Assembly: GCA_903813345.2 (NCBI GenBank) | Contig: CAIIXF020000006.1 | Location: 31,850,024 to 31,914,023 of the forward strand | Reading direction: 5' to 3' | Length of the DNA stretch: 64,000 nucleotides | Source: Owenia fusiformis | Taxonomy: Eukaryota; Annelida; Polychaeta; Sabellida; Oweniidae | Shown: piece by piece, positions 1-13,400 of the stretch | Position numbering within the stretch: position 1 is the stretch's first letter | How the letters are laid out: every line of letters begins with the position of its first letter | Notes under the pieces: generated by a model | The model's database searches: none | Told to the model about the DNA's origin: nothing | The model's input: the letters and a program-made list of their open reading frames with translations, nothing else | Position numbers and translations under genes: made by a program

Positions 1-397
1 CTTCTCAAGGTCAAAAAAGGTATTTTTAACTTGCTTCAAATTGACCAATTCTTTTTTCAAAATCATCTACAAAATTTCAGAAATTCAAATCTGACTTAAG
101 ATTGAACTTATAATATTTTGAGCAACTAGGTGGTGACATTTTGCCTTGTTTATCTTTTTGGTTTGATGCCTTGAGACTTATATAGTGTCAGATGTGTCAT
201 TTCTTTTTATATGTGGCATTTCTTTATTCTGTTATAAAAATGAGTTATTTTGTGAAATACAAACATTATCTTACAGCAGTTCATCTAGTATGTTGACTCA
301 TTTGGCAATCTTGTCTTACACATAAACAAAATGTTATGTGGGGATTTGCCACACCTTGGTGTTGCCATTATCAAGCTACACAAGTGTGTGCTTTCAG

Positions 398-521
398 GAC
401 TGGGATTATTCAACCATCTACTATAGGAGAAGATGGTAAACCAAGGGCGGTAGAACACATCCTGGAGTTAACAGAGGGGATCAACATACAACCTGAAAAC
501 AATTCAGACTCTGACTCTTAA
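398..521 (+). CDS. 3'-terminal coding exon of an unrecognised gene
   Basis: A pyrimidine-rich acceptor ending in TTTCAG precedes base 398, and the frame then runs 41 codons to a TAA at 519-521. The tail reads TGIIQPSTIGEDGKPRAVEH and continues to an acidic, serine-rich end (PENNSDSDS). It looks like the last coding exon of a plus-strand gene whose body lies left of the window. An AATAAA polyadenylation signal at 997-1002 fits a 3' UTR of about 500 bases. The reading frame also stays open upstream of 398, but the good acceptor and the change in composition favour splicing there. I do not recognise the family and assign no function. Confidence 0.5.
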
Positions 522-1600
522 TTTACCAGTATTAGAAGCACTCCTGTCAGTGCTAGGTAGCTATGTGTCCCTTGTGTCTGCTGTCTGCAAGCCTAGCTTG
601 TACTGGATGTATCTTTGAGGGGAGCTTAATCACTCTAGTCCTTATGCAGCTTTAAAGTTAAAAAACTTTATAGACAGTTTTAAACTTGATGACTTAACCT
701 TTCAGGTCCCCAACCAATAGTGTTGGATCATATTGTCATCCAAGGCACATCTGGATGACTGTACTCACATTTATAATGCATATTTCTGAATATATGTTCT
801 AAAATCTTGTCCGTTAAATCTTGTCTAGAAGTCTTCAGCCAAACCATTTGATTGATGGGTTTTAGATTTACTGATTCTTTTATATTAAATTCATGGATGC
901 TTCTTGGTATGAAAACTGAATTAAATTTGATTTTGGCAGTGCCAGAAAGATTTAAAGTCATCTATTTTGGTTGTCTGTTTAGGTCTTGTCTACATTAATA
1001 AACACATCTGTAAGGATGAGAATGTACATGGTAAAATGTTAAACTAGGCTAAAATGAAATGAATCATTGAATTGTCTGACAGATATTAGACACAGGAGTA
1101 GACTTCAGGTTCTACTAAAACTGTGGTGTTGTTGAAGAGACTGCATGAATGCACATTATTTATGTTTTAGTATTTGAGTATTTATTGTGCTATAATGTAA
1201 TTTGGGAAAATCTGAACCAGTTGCTTCTTTTTGTTCAATTGCTGTAAAAAAAACATTGAACTTCTATTGGGTAATAGGAGCAATTTTTTTTCAAAATTGG
1301 AAAATTATCAGCTTGTCCAATGGTGCAGGTACATGAGGTAGCTAATTTGGAAAATTTGGCCCATCTTAACTTTCTTTGGCTGTTTGGTTTCATAAAAACA
1401 TTGTGCTATTTGTATGTTTTATTGTTAGATTATAATCAGAATGTTCATACCATATTATAGGAGGTTTTGAATCCTCACAAATGTGCAATACTACAAGGCA
1501 TTGGGACAGTGATAATAATATGTGTAATATTCCTTTAACAACAATGAATGTCCAGTTGCTCCTTGAGGAATGTTCATTAACAAAACAAGTTTATTCATGT
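522..1600 (+). other. probable 3' UTR, poly(A) signal and spacer
   Basis: AT-rich sequence after the stop codon at 521. AATAAA at 997-1002 is the first good polyadenylation signal. No further coding signal is visible before the minisatellite. Confidence 0.4.
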
Positions 1601-1975
1601 TTTACAAAAATGTGATTGTTCATGTACAAAAATGTAATTGTTCAAGTACAAAAATGTGATTGTTCATGTACAAACATGTGATTGTTCATCTACAAACATG
1701 TGATTGTTCATGTACAAAAATGTATTTGTTCAAGTACAAAAATGTGATTGTTCATGTACAAACATGTGATTGTTCATCTACAAACATGTGATTGTTCATC
1801 TACAAAAATGTGATTGTTCATCTACAAACATGTGATTGTTCATCTACAAAAATGTGATTGTTCATGTACAAAAATGTATTTGTTCAAGTACAAAAATGTG
1901 ATTGTTCATGTACAAACATGTGATTGTTCATCTACAAACATGTGATTGTTCATCTACAAAAAATGTGATTGTTCA
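1601..1975. repeat. 22-bp minisatellite, about 17 copies
   Basis: Head-to-tail copies of a 22-base unit close to TACAAAAATGTGATTGTTCA plus TG/TC. Variants alternate between AAAAATG and AAACATG and between GTAC and CTAC, giving a higher-order pattern. There are no unique spacers between copies, so this is a tandem repeat and not an array of spaced repeats. Confidence 0.9.
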
Positions 1976-4310
1976 ACATCATAACATGGAATCAATCTAT
2001 AAAAGAATTTGTCAGGAGCACATTTATTGAAAAGATACTGTGTAGTTGGGGAAATGTCATTTCAATTTCATTGAATTTAAATATTTGGATTTTGAGCTAT
2101 GCTTTCTTCCAAAATATCTTCACATAAATTTATGAAAAATATCATTTCATAAATATTATTATTTGTTGATCATTGTAGTGAAAATTACTTAAAAATTCTC
2201 AGGTGGATCTACCTTAAAATGAAAAATCTAGAATGGCCATCTTCAATTTTACCCAGCATGCCTGAAAACAAATCATTTCAAGATATTCACACAGTAATGC
2301 ATCCATGAAAATTACAAATAAAATGATTTGTCTGAAAATGCACAGACAAGCTTTTATTATCATGAATATCTGCAACTGCTCTAGATTTTTAGGCATGCTG
2401 GGTAAGTTAAAGGTAGCGCTTCTTAATTTTACACCCTAAAATGCAATGCCCTTATCTATAATTACAAAGAAATAAACATGACATTGTCACTTCAGCTCAG
2501 ATTATTCAGTATACTCGTATATGTTCAGAATACACATAAAGGATATCCTTTGCTTTTCTATAAGTAGATATCAATCTCTTTGAGCAAGTGGATAAAAATT
2601 ATAGTCAAGGCAGATGAAATGATATGATATTTGTCCTGTGGACTGGACTAATGTCATGTGTTAATACCTCACCATAACATCAAGAAATATTTAAAAACCT
2701 CAACATGAACTTTTGAACTGAAAAAGATATTTGGAAACAATTGGTAATGAGTCAATGAAGATTGTGTTTTTTACAGTTTTACAATTCGCATGAAGTTTTT
2801 TCATATACAAGTCATCGATGACAGATAACACTATAGAATGTGAACCAACGGTGAATAATATAAGAAGATATTTCATTCTATTTTTGTGTCACTTTCAAAA
2901 AATATTCCCTTTTGAAAGATGCACAAGTACTTCCCTCAACAGATTGAAATGTTTTATATCATGTTTATCACCCTATTGTTATTCAGTGATGGTGAAATTT
3001 TTGAATCATACTTCTACATCACTGGATACAGCATATCACTCTTTGACATCTAGGCTATACTTTTTCTAATTTCTTGTAAAGTATTTACTCAAATCATTGA
3101 GTCACTTTTATTATTATCTCCCTGTCAGACTCGCAATTGTATGTTTCATCAAAACTTGGTCACATGACATGAAAGATCAGGTGATTTACACTCGTCATGC
3201 TTCTCAAATTAACAGCCGGTGAATTGAAGCTGAAGCAAAATTCTTGTAGATCTAGATTATAATCACAGCTGATATACAATATAGGTTTTAACAGATTGAA
3301 ACATACATTATGTATTTAAATGTATTCAACAATTTTTAACATTGAACTTTTATTTTCTGTTCTATTTTCGGTGAATACCTGTTGCACTTTCACAAGATCA
3401 TATTCTACTATCACTCATGGAATATCACTTGTGAAAGACATGGGTATTCACTGCAGTAGAATGAAATATTTTGACAATATTTTCAAGGGTGCAATATTGT
3501 TCACCTCTGTCTCGTTGATAAGATGGCATGGCTCATCCACAATGAGTAAATGAGAATCAGTAATCTGAATTTTTATATTCTTGAATATTGTACATTGCAA
3601 TACATTTTGCTAAATATTGATTTATGCTGTGGGTAATTTGGTGAAAAAATGCCATTAATAGCTGTTAGGGCCAACTAAATGTAGAATATGTGAAAATGAA
3701 CATATTTCAATGCAAATTGCAGTATTATAACTGTATAATAATAAGGCCTTGTGTTCTCTTTTGGTGGCTATCTTGCCCCATACTCCCTTGCATTAAAAGA
3801 TATATATATATATATATTGTATTTATTTGCTATGTAGCCTACATCTAATGTGTTGTACAGAATATTGTGGATCTCCATTATTGTGATAGAACAATAAAAG
3901 TATAAATGTCTAAGAACGAATATTTTTGTTGCTCAAACAAATCAAAACATAAAGGATTATATTTAAGTGCGTGTTCCGTTGTGATTAAAAATGTCTTGCA
4001 ACACATTAAGTATAGCATTGGAAAGCATCCGTCTGTCATTCTGTCTGGAAGATAACTTGAATATGACGGGAATATTTTGCAAATATCCTAAGTTTTTAAT
4101 TTTAAAACAAAGTAAAAAATATCATTGTTTGTTAGTATATTGAAACATCTATTTTACATACCAATGTTGTAAAGAAAAAAGGTGCGAGGTCCTTTATCAA
4201 TCACACCTTTTTCATTTTTCATTGATATCTAATAGAAAGGTAAGACTATTTTCTTGATAGGTATTTCTTGAAATCCCAAATTTCGGTCTCTAAAGTATTT
4301 GAAAGTCAGT
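1976..4310. other. intergenic, AT-rich, no gene seen
   Basis: Only short chance ORFs are present. It contains a short inverted repeat (2251-2263 with 2391-2403) and a TA dinucleotide run near 3800-3820. Confidence 0.4.
2251..2403. mobile_element. small inverted-repeat (MITE-like) fragment
   Basis: ACCCAGCATGCCT at 2251-2263 is exactly inverted at 2391-2403 (AGGCATGCTGGGT) around a 127-base AT-rich core. A CTAGA-containing stretch also recurs near both ends. No clear target duplication was found. Confidence 0.4.
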
Positions 4311-4384
4311 TTAAGTTACAGAAACGGTATTTCGAAAAACAGCTAAGATCCAAACTTTTAACCCATACCGTTTCTGTAACTTAA
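4311..4384. repeat. perfect 20-bp inverted repeat (hairpin)
   Basis: TTAAGTTACAGAAACGGTAT at 4311-4330 is perfectly inverted at 4365-4384 across a 34-base loop. It may be the ends of a tiny deleted transposon. Confidence 0.8.
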
Positions 4385-5727
4385 GTGAGGAATTAAATCG
4401 ACGATTCTGTTGTCTTCTGAGCTATTTTCGCAAACATGTACATTTTCTAAAACATATGATACTGATTCACGTTTGTGTGAAAAATGTCGCGGGGATTCTG
4501 CCTACAACGCGTGCAGTAAGGAAAAAAGAAAAATCGTACCTTCGACGTTCTGACATTTTGTTACCGAAACGAACCGTTTAGGTAACCAGCGTAATCACCA
4601 GATCACCAGTGAGGATGTCTTTTGAAGAGTGATAAATTAACATGGGGGGGTGGTGCCATGATTGACTCTCAGTGACCCACTTAAACCGGTCGATTGCTGG
4701 TTAACTATTACACTCAGAACTTTGAAATATTTTCAAAGAATAAAAATATTACATGTACTTACCGTTCCGGTATGATTAAAAATAATTCGTCAGACATTCA
4801 ACACACCACTGAAAAGCTTATCTTGCGTCCTTTAATCTTGTTTATACTGAAATTAAATAAAACTTTAGGGACTAAGAAATCAAGCGGTGCCAACTAGGTG
4901 TTTGAAAATCAAGGATTTTGAGCCTCATATTGCACCCAGCTGTGCTTCTTACAGCTGGGGACCCAAACACTGATAAAATGAGGGACTCTGTACAATAAAG
5001 CAATGCACCGACAGAAAGGCATTTTTGTTATGCTTTGAATGGAACAAGTTTGTAGAAAAACGTTGCAGTATGAGACTTACAATCCTTGATCTGGCCGGTA
5101 GCATGGGTAGGTCTACAATTAAAATGAACGGTTGTTTTCGTGTATAGTCGAACGATAGTTCGACCCCGTGGAAAAGTGAAACGCATAAATCGTCTAGTAA
5201 TAGATGAACAAATTATAAGTGGAACTTATGAGTCGGCGCTCACACCATTCCAAACACCATTCCACTTACACACCATTCCAAATGCTTGGCAACCCTTACC
5301 CTAACTCATCGGTTTCTAATTAAGTCAAAGTTATTTTTGAAAACACCTCTCTCGCCGACAAAACAGTATGAAAAATTATTTTAGAAAATACTTCCAAGCT
5401 ACATGAAACTTACCTCAAACCCAACGCTATTTGGTTCAGCGTGTATAAGAAAGAGTTAGGCATTCAAATTTTGGAAGGCAGGGTATTCTAAATACGAATG
5501 TCCCGTTTTCAGTATTTTAACTACCGACCGGTCAGTCTTTTACAGTTTCTTTTCAAACTCATATTTGGAACATACAAATTTCCATTACTTGGCAAAAAAG
5601 TCAAATGGAGTATTTGTTTTTCACTCTAAAGTGCAACTTGGTGAAAATCAAGTTCCGGCGTTAATTAATTAAAGCTCAGTCTTTTATTTCTGTTACCTTG
5701 GAGGAGCGGATTTACCAAGTGGAAGCT

Positions 5728-5890
5728 TTTGCCAAGGGGGGGGGGGGGCTTTATGACAGTTTTGGGCAAAAAATCATGCGAAAAGTGCTCAGAATGGTGA
5801 AAAACTGCAATATTTTGAAAGAATTTCGGGCCAGGGGGGGGAGCGACTGCTCCCTGCGCTCCCCCCCCCCCCCCCTGGCTACGGGCCTGC
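5728..5890. repeat. dispersed poly-G/poly-C repeat, copy 1
   Basis: The block runs from CCAAGGGGGG through an AT-rich core (CATGCGAAAAGTGCTCAGAA near 5775) to a poly-C and GGCTACGGGCC. The same core recurs inverted at about 16500-16640 and 19265-19400, and a more diverged copy lies at about 38591-38735. It is a dispersed, non-coding transposable-element fragment; the ORFs across it on both strands are incidental. Confidence 0.7.
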
Positions 5891-6130
5891 AGTTGAGACT
5901 TTGAGCAATGCACATAGATTCGAACGGGAAACCTGTACGTATAAATCGCCGTATACAAATGCATATAGTTTTTTCAAATAAAACAATAGTCACATTTCCT
6001 ACGGCGACCGTGCGGTCTATCAATTCTGCGGTCAGTAACATTTCTACGCTCGCCGTGGAATTTCTGCGGTCGGATACTTTTGCAGTCACATTTCCTACGA
6101 CATACCCCTGCTCTGAAGTCTATATTATTA

Positions 6131-6707
6131 GATTCGAACATGAAAACTCAACAAAATGTTCCGAATATTCATTATGGTCCGCCATTACTACGACCCGCCG
6201 TTAGACGTCACACATTACACGTATTATCAGGGGTATTCTTCGCGAATATACCCCGGTGAAATGTTGACTTAGTTTACAGTTTATAGAAGGCGTGAATACA
6301 GTCATGTTCGAATAATTTGCCCCTGGGATCGTGATGTAATCGATTACTCACAAACAGACTCGACCATCAAAGAATGTTAGACTTATTAGTCATGTTCCCA
6401 AGATATCAAGACACTTAAGAATATTGACCGAAGAGCAGGCGTTATATCGACGAATACAGACCGCAGGGCTAGGCACAAACGTTTTCTCTTTCTTTTTCTT
6501 TGAAGGCAAAATTGTGTCTAGCCCTAAGTTCTGTATTCGTTGATATAACGATTACGATTCGAACATGAAAATTCACCAAAAATGTTTCAAATATTCATTA
6601 TGGTCCGCCATTACTACAGCCTGGCGTTACGACGTCACACATTACTCGTATTACCAGGGGTATTGTTCGCGAATATAGCCCGGTTGAAATATTGACTTTG
6701 TTCACAG
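6131..6707. repeat. direct duplication around an inverted repeat
   Basis: A block of about 150 bases starting GATTCGAACATGAAAA at 6131 recurs at 6556-6707 with about 85-90 percent identity by eye. Between the copies, 6441-6549 is an inverted repeat with arms of about 38 bases (GTTATATCGACGAATACAGA inverted to its mate ending at 6549), as expected for a MITE. Confidence 0.65.
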
Positions 6708-6778
6708 CTTGGGATAAAATTTAGTATTCCCAGGGCATGATAACACAATATCAGTCTCATGGAATTTTCTGATAGTTC

Positions 6779-6868
6779 TGATATGGGATTTTGGCTGATA
6801 CGGGAATCCGATCCAATATGGGATCTGATACGGGATTTTGACTGATACGGGATCTGATACGGGATTTT
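6779..6868. repeat. short degenerate minisatellite (GATACGGGAT)
   Basis: Repeated TGATACGGGATyT and related words over about 90 bases. Confidence 0.6.
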
Positions 6869-7256
6869 TTGAATATGTCTAAGCTTATCTTTCAAAAAAA
6901 GATATTCCACAAAGCCCTAGGCACGGGTGGGATATCATTTTATGACCTAAAATGTGACATTGATTCGCAGATTCACAGCCAGTTGTTCCTTTGGTAGAGG
7001 TGTAGGTGAAAATGTCGAATATATTTACATCAGCAGATCAGGAGGAAATTCTTACAGAGATTCGTGTATTGATTCGGGTTGATTGAGGCGAATGACGTCA
7101 TGTTTAACTTGGCAACTGTTGGCAAGTTTTGAAACACGTTGCATACCGGGAACAATGCTTGCTGAGGACGCACATGGATTCCATCATTCCCGGTATCGAA
7201 AAACAAGCTGTCAACCGTTCTTGGAAACATAGCAACAACAAAACGAAAGACTCAAC

Positions 7257-7454
7257 ATGGCCATGGAAAGATTAACATTGCCGAAGAAGCCAATATTGCA
7301 TTTTGGGGATGGCAGTTTGTCGGCAGCAAAACTACCAACTGTTCCAGATGGTGCACCGCCGACGTGGTGTGCGCTGCCTTTGGATGCTAAACTCCCGATG
7401 ATCCCTGCACCCAAAGGAGCAATAGTCTTGTACACCACAAACCTTTGTGAAATG
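7257..7454 (+). CDS. FSIP2: FSIP2-like exon 1 (start exon)
   Basis: The ATG at 7257 has A at -3 and G at +4; a second in-frame ATG follows two codons later. It encodes 66 residues ending VLYTTNLCEM before a GTAAGC donor. The LP-x-x-x-KLPMIP and YTTNL words are the first half of the FSIP2 N-terminal signature. Confidence 0.85.
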
Positions 7455-10400
7455 GTAAGCAGATATTGGTTATATCAAAATGAAGAGACGGTGAAATAAT
7501 CATATCGATATCCACTCACTTCACAATTGTTCTGGGATATTTAATTCATGCCATCTTCAAAGTGAGCTGATAGTTTGCTTGCAGCGAGAAGACGGACCGG
7601 TTCGGGGCAATCTGCTTGTAGCGAGAAGACGGACCGGTTCGGGGCAATAGCTGATGAAATTCTTTGTCACAAAGTTTGGCATTTTTTATAAAATCAAACG
7701 CGCGTCATTGAAACTCACAAGATGTAAATAGCATGTCATTTACATCATACCTTGATGGGGAAAAATAGATCTTATATGTTAGAAGTACTATATAAAAGTT
7801 ATCGTGAAAATGAGACAGTCGTTCTCGAGAGAAAAGAGCATAAATGCGCATTTAGAGAGTTTTGGTCCGTTTTAAAATCTGTAAAAAATTGGGGTACTTA
7901 AAAGCATCGGGACGCATAATATATTTCAACTTAGACACGAGGAAGTCAATATTGAGCAAGTTATGGCTATTTTAAATTCAAATAAAACCGTTAACCCGTA
8001 CCGGTCCAGCTTTTGACCCGTACCGGTCAATTTTCGTTAGCTGCGTATACCAAGGGTGTTAGTAGGCTATGGAAACAACAGACCAAAAACATGACAAAAG
8101 TCAAATAACATAGCACCGCGAGTTTTTAAAGTCGTATTTGTCACGCGGTACTAACTTCGATCTTTAATTTGAATTTTTGATCTACTGATGTACCGACAGG
8201 AAGTCAATTTTGTTTTGGTTTGAATGGAACAAGTTTGAAGTAAAACGATGCAGTATGAGTTAATTTTCAAATATCTGGTAGGTCAAAAATCTAAATTAAC
8301 GGTCGAAGTTAGTACCGTGTGTTTGTAAAGGCCTAGTAAGCTACTACTTTTAGATTCCATGCTTTATCATGTATAGGTGGATTAGTTTTCAATGTAATCA
8401 AATGTGTAATGTAACGGAACATAGGTCTATGTAATTTCTCCTGAAATTAGAAACCAGTGTTGTATAATTCACGATCAGAATATCGATGTAAGTAATGAGA
8501 GATGACTATGCAACATTTCCGTATCCATATGGTTTCCCTCTGCTCAGTTCGTATAGGGTGTAATTAATTTTAAATTGTACTATCATTTATTATCATACAG
8601 ATCCATGTTAATGGAAAAGACCTCGACTTTGATCTGAATGATCCATGCGCTCATTACATGACGAATGAGTACAAACCATTACACGACCCTCATCTGAAAT
8701 CAATGTTGACCACACCAACGATGCGTCGCCGACTATACAAGGCTGGCTTCATCACAAAGGATGGAAAAGTGAAATGTAATCTTCAAGAGTTCAATGAATA
8801 TCGACTGTATCTTAGAAAGAAGATATTAGACCAACAAAAACAACTGCGAAGACGAAAGGTATCTAATGTAATGCCTCGATAACATTTGATCTACGGCAAC
8901 CGTACGACGTCCGTAGCTTCCCAAAATCGAGGGAGATATGCAAGATAAAATATTGGGATAAGCAGTATGATTTTCTATATCGATTTTGTGAAGCTATGGA
9001 AACCGTAGACCAAATGTGATTGATGGTAAATACTACAGTATGATTTTCTATATCGATTTTGTGAAGTTCAAGCTACGTAAGCTATGGTCACCTATACCAA
9101 ATGTGACTGATGCTTAAATACTGTAAGTAGGATTTTTTAGGGTAACGTTTTTGACAATTAATATCTCATCTTATACCATATCATATCTGAAGGAGGCCAG
9201 GAGGCCGTTTCTCGAAACTTCATACGTTGCTAACGAATCGTTAAAAGCGAATTGCGATACCGATGTAAACTTGTTCTATAATTACATCATTTTTTGGTCC
9301 TATCCCTTTGGTACTTGTGGAAATTCCTATAATTTGTATTCATATTTAATATGTAGGACCAGAGACATATAAAACATGTATCTACATGTTTTATATGTCT
9401 CTGGTTGGACCCGAACTAACAAAGTGGGGCTACCGATACAATGAAATCGTATTATATTTTCCAACGCCTAAAACAAGGAAACACGGTCGACTGACCCTTT
9501 TTGAATGTCCTTATTCTGCAAAGATATTCATTAAATATGCCAAAAGAACGTAATTTCCGTCTTTGAAAACATGTAATTTTATCACATACGGGCAGTATCA
9601 AATTGTTAAATCAGCATAGAAAATGTGTTTTAATGACTTACAGTTTGTTTAGATACCACATCGTTATATTACGAGACCCCCTAACCCTTTCGTTAAATCA
9701 GTCATGGATAACGAACAAATCGTTTAAAATCATGACGTCATCGCATATCGTTAAACTTTCGAGAAATGGAGAAATCGTTAACAACAATTGAATTAACGAT
9801 TTGTTAATAAGGAAAATTTCGAGAAACTGCCTCCTGGGTCGTTAGATCGTGTTCAGGATATAAATGATATAAACCTTTCGACTATTTATTTTCATTTGGA
9901 CTTTTTGACGTCTGCTTTGCGATTGATGATGACCCTTTGATTATCTTATTGACTTAATTTTCTTGTAATTTTTGTGTATTTTAACAACATCATCTTGTTG
10001 ATCATCTATTGCTACACATATGATGCATTGGATTTTGTCTATTCATTTAGTCCATATCATTCGACATTGAAAACATAGTTTAAAGACAGACATCATGATA
10101 CCATCCAAACAGGATTCCCATGCATTGTTTTTGATATGAATAAAATCTTCCACGTTTTTGTTTTTGGAGTATTATTAGCAAATTATGCAAATAATTGTGG
10201 TTTTTGAAAGTCAACACTAAGCTCCTCTCACCAAGCGGCGACAGAGCGCTGGCCAGCTGGAGATACTTACAACTTCATTCGTTTCGGTGCCTTGGCGTTG
10301 AGAATATTAGCTAACCACCAACCTCCCCACCAAAGCCATTTGTGCCATCTTTCATTTACATTCATTTACAAATGTAATTATTTTATATTCATATCAGTGC

Positions 10401-13400
10401 TTCAAGACATGAATTCATCTATCATGTATTTATCTATCTGATTTAGACCGTCATTGATTTTTCTAACGTCAAACATTCAGGTATCACACAGGTGTTGCAT
10501 TCGGGTCGGATAACTGCGATCCAAGATAGGAGTTCGAGCGCACTATCTTATCCCGTTATCACCGATGCAAGGGTGCCCGCGAACGGCTTCCTTATGAAGA
10601 TAAGGAAAAAATGACAGTTTTTATATTCTTTCTTGTAGGTAACTGGTCAATCAATCAGTCCCAATGATAACTGGTCCCCAGTTTTTCTCATAAGATGAAT
10701 TGTAATGGACTGATTGATATGTGATGAAAATACGTTCATGCATGTCGATAAAATATTATACTAGGACAATCCGAGATATCATCTCACAGCATTCATTATG
10801 TTTTATTGAGAATGTTTTATTGTGAAATGCGTTTACATAGGATGTTGAAAACATATACGGGAGCGGCAAAAAATCTAGGAAATCTCGTTTAACTTACCAC
10901 GCTAGCAGCAGCGACGACGATGAAGAAGGTGAACCCTATAACCTGTCTCATATCAGAGAGCAGAAAGCAAAAGAAGCAAAAGAACGTTTAAAAGCGCAAG
11001 AAGAGGCTGAGAAAGAGAAGTAAGTATATCAAGAGGATCAAGTGAATGTGATACATAATGATATAGTGTCTAAGTGAACTGCGTCTTAGAAGCGTCTTCT
11101 AAAATCTATAAATGACTGTCACAACAAATGCAACATATTTTCTGCTTTGTTAGAGTCGAGTGGCTTCGATTGTCTATCCATATATTTTTATGCATGAGAG
11201 ACATGTTATAATGTTGGTGAACTAATGATTCTGTTAATTTCACCTGTTCACATCCAGTTCCTATCATGATTGAAAACTGACCGGGAGTAATTCTCTTCAA
11301 ATTATTTACTCATTATGAACAGAAATTTAATATTTAAATCGCTTAGAAGGCGTAAATAAATGTCAATTTGACGTTCGATAAAAATCCGTCAATAATTTAC
11401 TGATTACTTGCACATTTGAAGAGGTAAAACTTTCAGCAATCAACCGAGGATTTACAATTTTACATGTAAACTCAATTGCATTTGTTTTTCGCGGGAAAAA
11501 GTTTCAGTCATTGACGTCACAGATTTCTAAGCAGCTCATTAGAATATTCATGAGCTGACTTTGTGGAAAGGTCCTTTCCACAAAGTAAAGAAAATCGTTA
11601 GAAGGCAGAATCTTTCAAAAGTGACAAGAAAGACATTCATACTTTATGGTGGTTCATATAGATAGGCCTACACTTTGCAATGATGCCAATAATCACCCAT
11701 TCTGTATTTGCAGATATTGTCAGATTCTAACTGATGATGAGAAAAGACAAGAGAGAATAAAACAAGAAAAGAAAGCATTTTTTGCTCAACTACAGCACGC
11801 CCAAATGACAGAGTTTGATAGGCGGGCTGAAATATTGAGAAAGAAAAAGGCTGATGTAAGTGGACTAAAGCCCGGTATACAGCAATGGGGGACCTCCATA
11901 GACTTAACATTACGTGGGACCTCGTGGGACCTTTTGGGATTTTGCCCCATGAAGTCCGTGGGACTCCATGGGACTTCGTGGGATTTTGCCCCATCTTGCC
12001 CCATCGAGTCCCATGAAGTCCCACGTGGGACTCGATGGGGCAAAATCCCACGGAGTCCCATGGAGTCCCATCGAGAATGAACATGTTCATTCTTTCCATG
12101 GGGCATCGTGGGATTTTCGATCATATGACGTGTTGTGTGAAGCCCGACATACACCAATGGGGTACGGTGGGATTTGATGGGACTCCATGGGGCACTATGG
12201 GGCAAAGTCATCAAGGTTCCATGAGACTTCGTGGGATTCGATGGGGCAAATTGGGATTCGATGGGGCAAGATGGGACTCGATGGGGCAAGTGGGATTTTA
12301 CCCCATTGGTGTACACCGGGCTTAAGGAACGAACTAAATATATTTGTAAGGTTGTGATTAGTTAATATCTTAGTTTTCATAAATGCTGTTGACGTAGGTA
12401 GAATGGTAAATTGTTCACTGATTCCACGGGAAACTTTATTTTAGGATCGCAAACGAAAGTTGAAGATGGTGAAACGCTGGATACGAGAGGCAGAAGAGAG
12501 GGCTGTACGAGCAGAGAGACGTAAAAAGCAATACCACCATGAACAAAACAAGAAGGTACAATACACAAATAAAGCGTTTGGTCTCGCACTACTGGGACCG
12601 TAAACTGAATCATTATATGTAGCCATCCTATAATTCATCCAACTGCTCCGTTTCGATGGCAGATTGGACAATTGTAAATTAGCATTGTTGTTATGCTTGT
12701 AGTTAGAGATTGCCTGGGAGACTCGTCGCCGCCTGCAAGAGCAGCGTCTCAGAGATGAGGAGGAACGACGCAAAAAGAACGAGGCGCAACTGAAAAGGGA
12801 GGTTGAGAGAAGGAATAGACGAGTCAGAAAACAACGTACTGCGCTTAAAAGTATGAGAAATCATATTATATAAAGGTTCAGTATATCACAGATTAGTATT
12901 GTGACTTGGGTGTGTTTAGGAAAGCCATGCCCACATCAATAGTATGCTCTTGTATCTTATACACACTACAATATGACAAACTATAGTCAATATTATCCGA
13001 TAGATACTAAATATATATGAGGATTACAACACAAGATAATTTTGGTATACGCCACTAAAATCGTATCCGATCCATATGACGTGATATCCAATCGTATCCG
13101 ACGGACACTATTTAAAAAAAATTGAGAAAATTAATTAATTCGGGAAATAATCTTGCAGAAAAAATGTTGAAAATAAAAATTGAAAAAAGAAAAAAAATTG
13201 AAAAAATGGAAAAACATATTAATTTTGGATGTGAGCATATGATAATTGAATTCCTTTTCAGAGAAATTTGAAGAAAGAAAGACCATTGAGAGGCATAGAC
13301 GGCAGGTGGTCGAAGAGAATTATACAAGACACTGGCAAAAGACAGTAGAGGGACTGACCAATCGGGAGAAAGAGGAGACTTATCGTCAAAGGAAAGGTAT

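Larger units (their letters stand above)
4385..7256. other. intergenic region and upstream flank of the FSIP2-like gene
   Basis: No coding gene is supported here. It holds a short repeat related to 8170-8270 (around 4980-5070), a poly-G/C element (5728-5890) and a duplicated block (6131-6707). No TATA box stands out immediately before the start codon at 7257. Confidence 0.4.

Noticed and set aside
1601-1975. Regular repeat that might suggest a CRISPR-like array
   Set aside because: The 22-bp units are directly adjacent with no unique spacers, in animal DNA.
5665-6204. Glycine/proline-rich ORFs over poly-G and poly-C tracts
   Set aside because: They cross a dispersed repeat seen four times in the window; no codon signal.
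7030-7230. Minus-strand ORF just upstream of the FSIP2 start
   Set aside because: Short, starts opposite the 5' leader, no splice or family support.
7090-7256. GGCAAC/GTTGGC words upstream of FSIP2 that could be an RFX X-box for ciliary genes
   Set aside because: The half-sites do not fit the consensus well enough to call.
10484-10600. A stretch with GAGTTCGAGCGC and paired GATAAC/GTTATC that might be a tRNA or tRNA-derived SINE
   Set aside because: No A box, no proper acceptor stem and no cloverleaf spacing; not supported.
11646-12325. ORFs of up to 176 codons on both strands with repeated Trp/Pro/Ser-His words
   Set aside because: They are products of the internally repetitive MITE; the first 200 bases overlap a true exon in one frame only.
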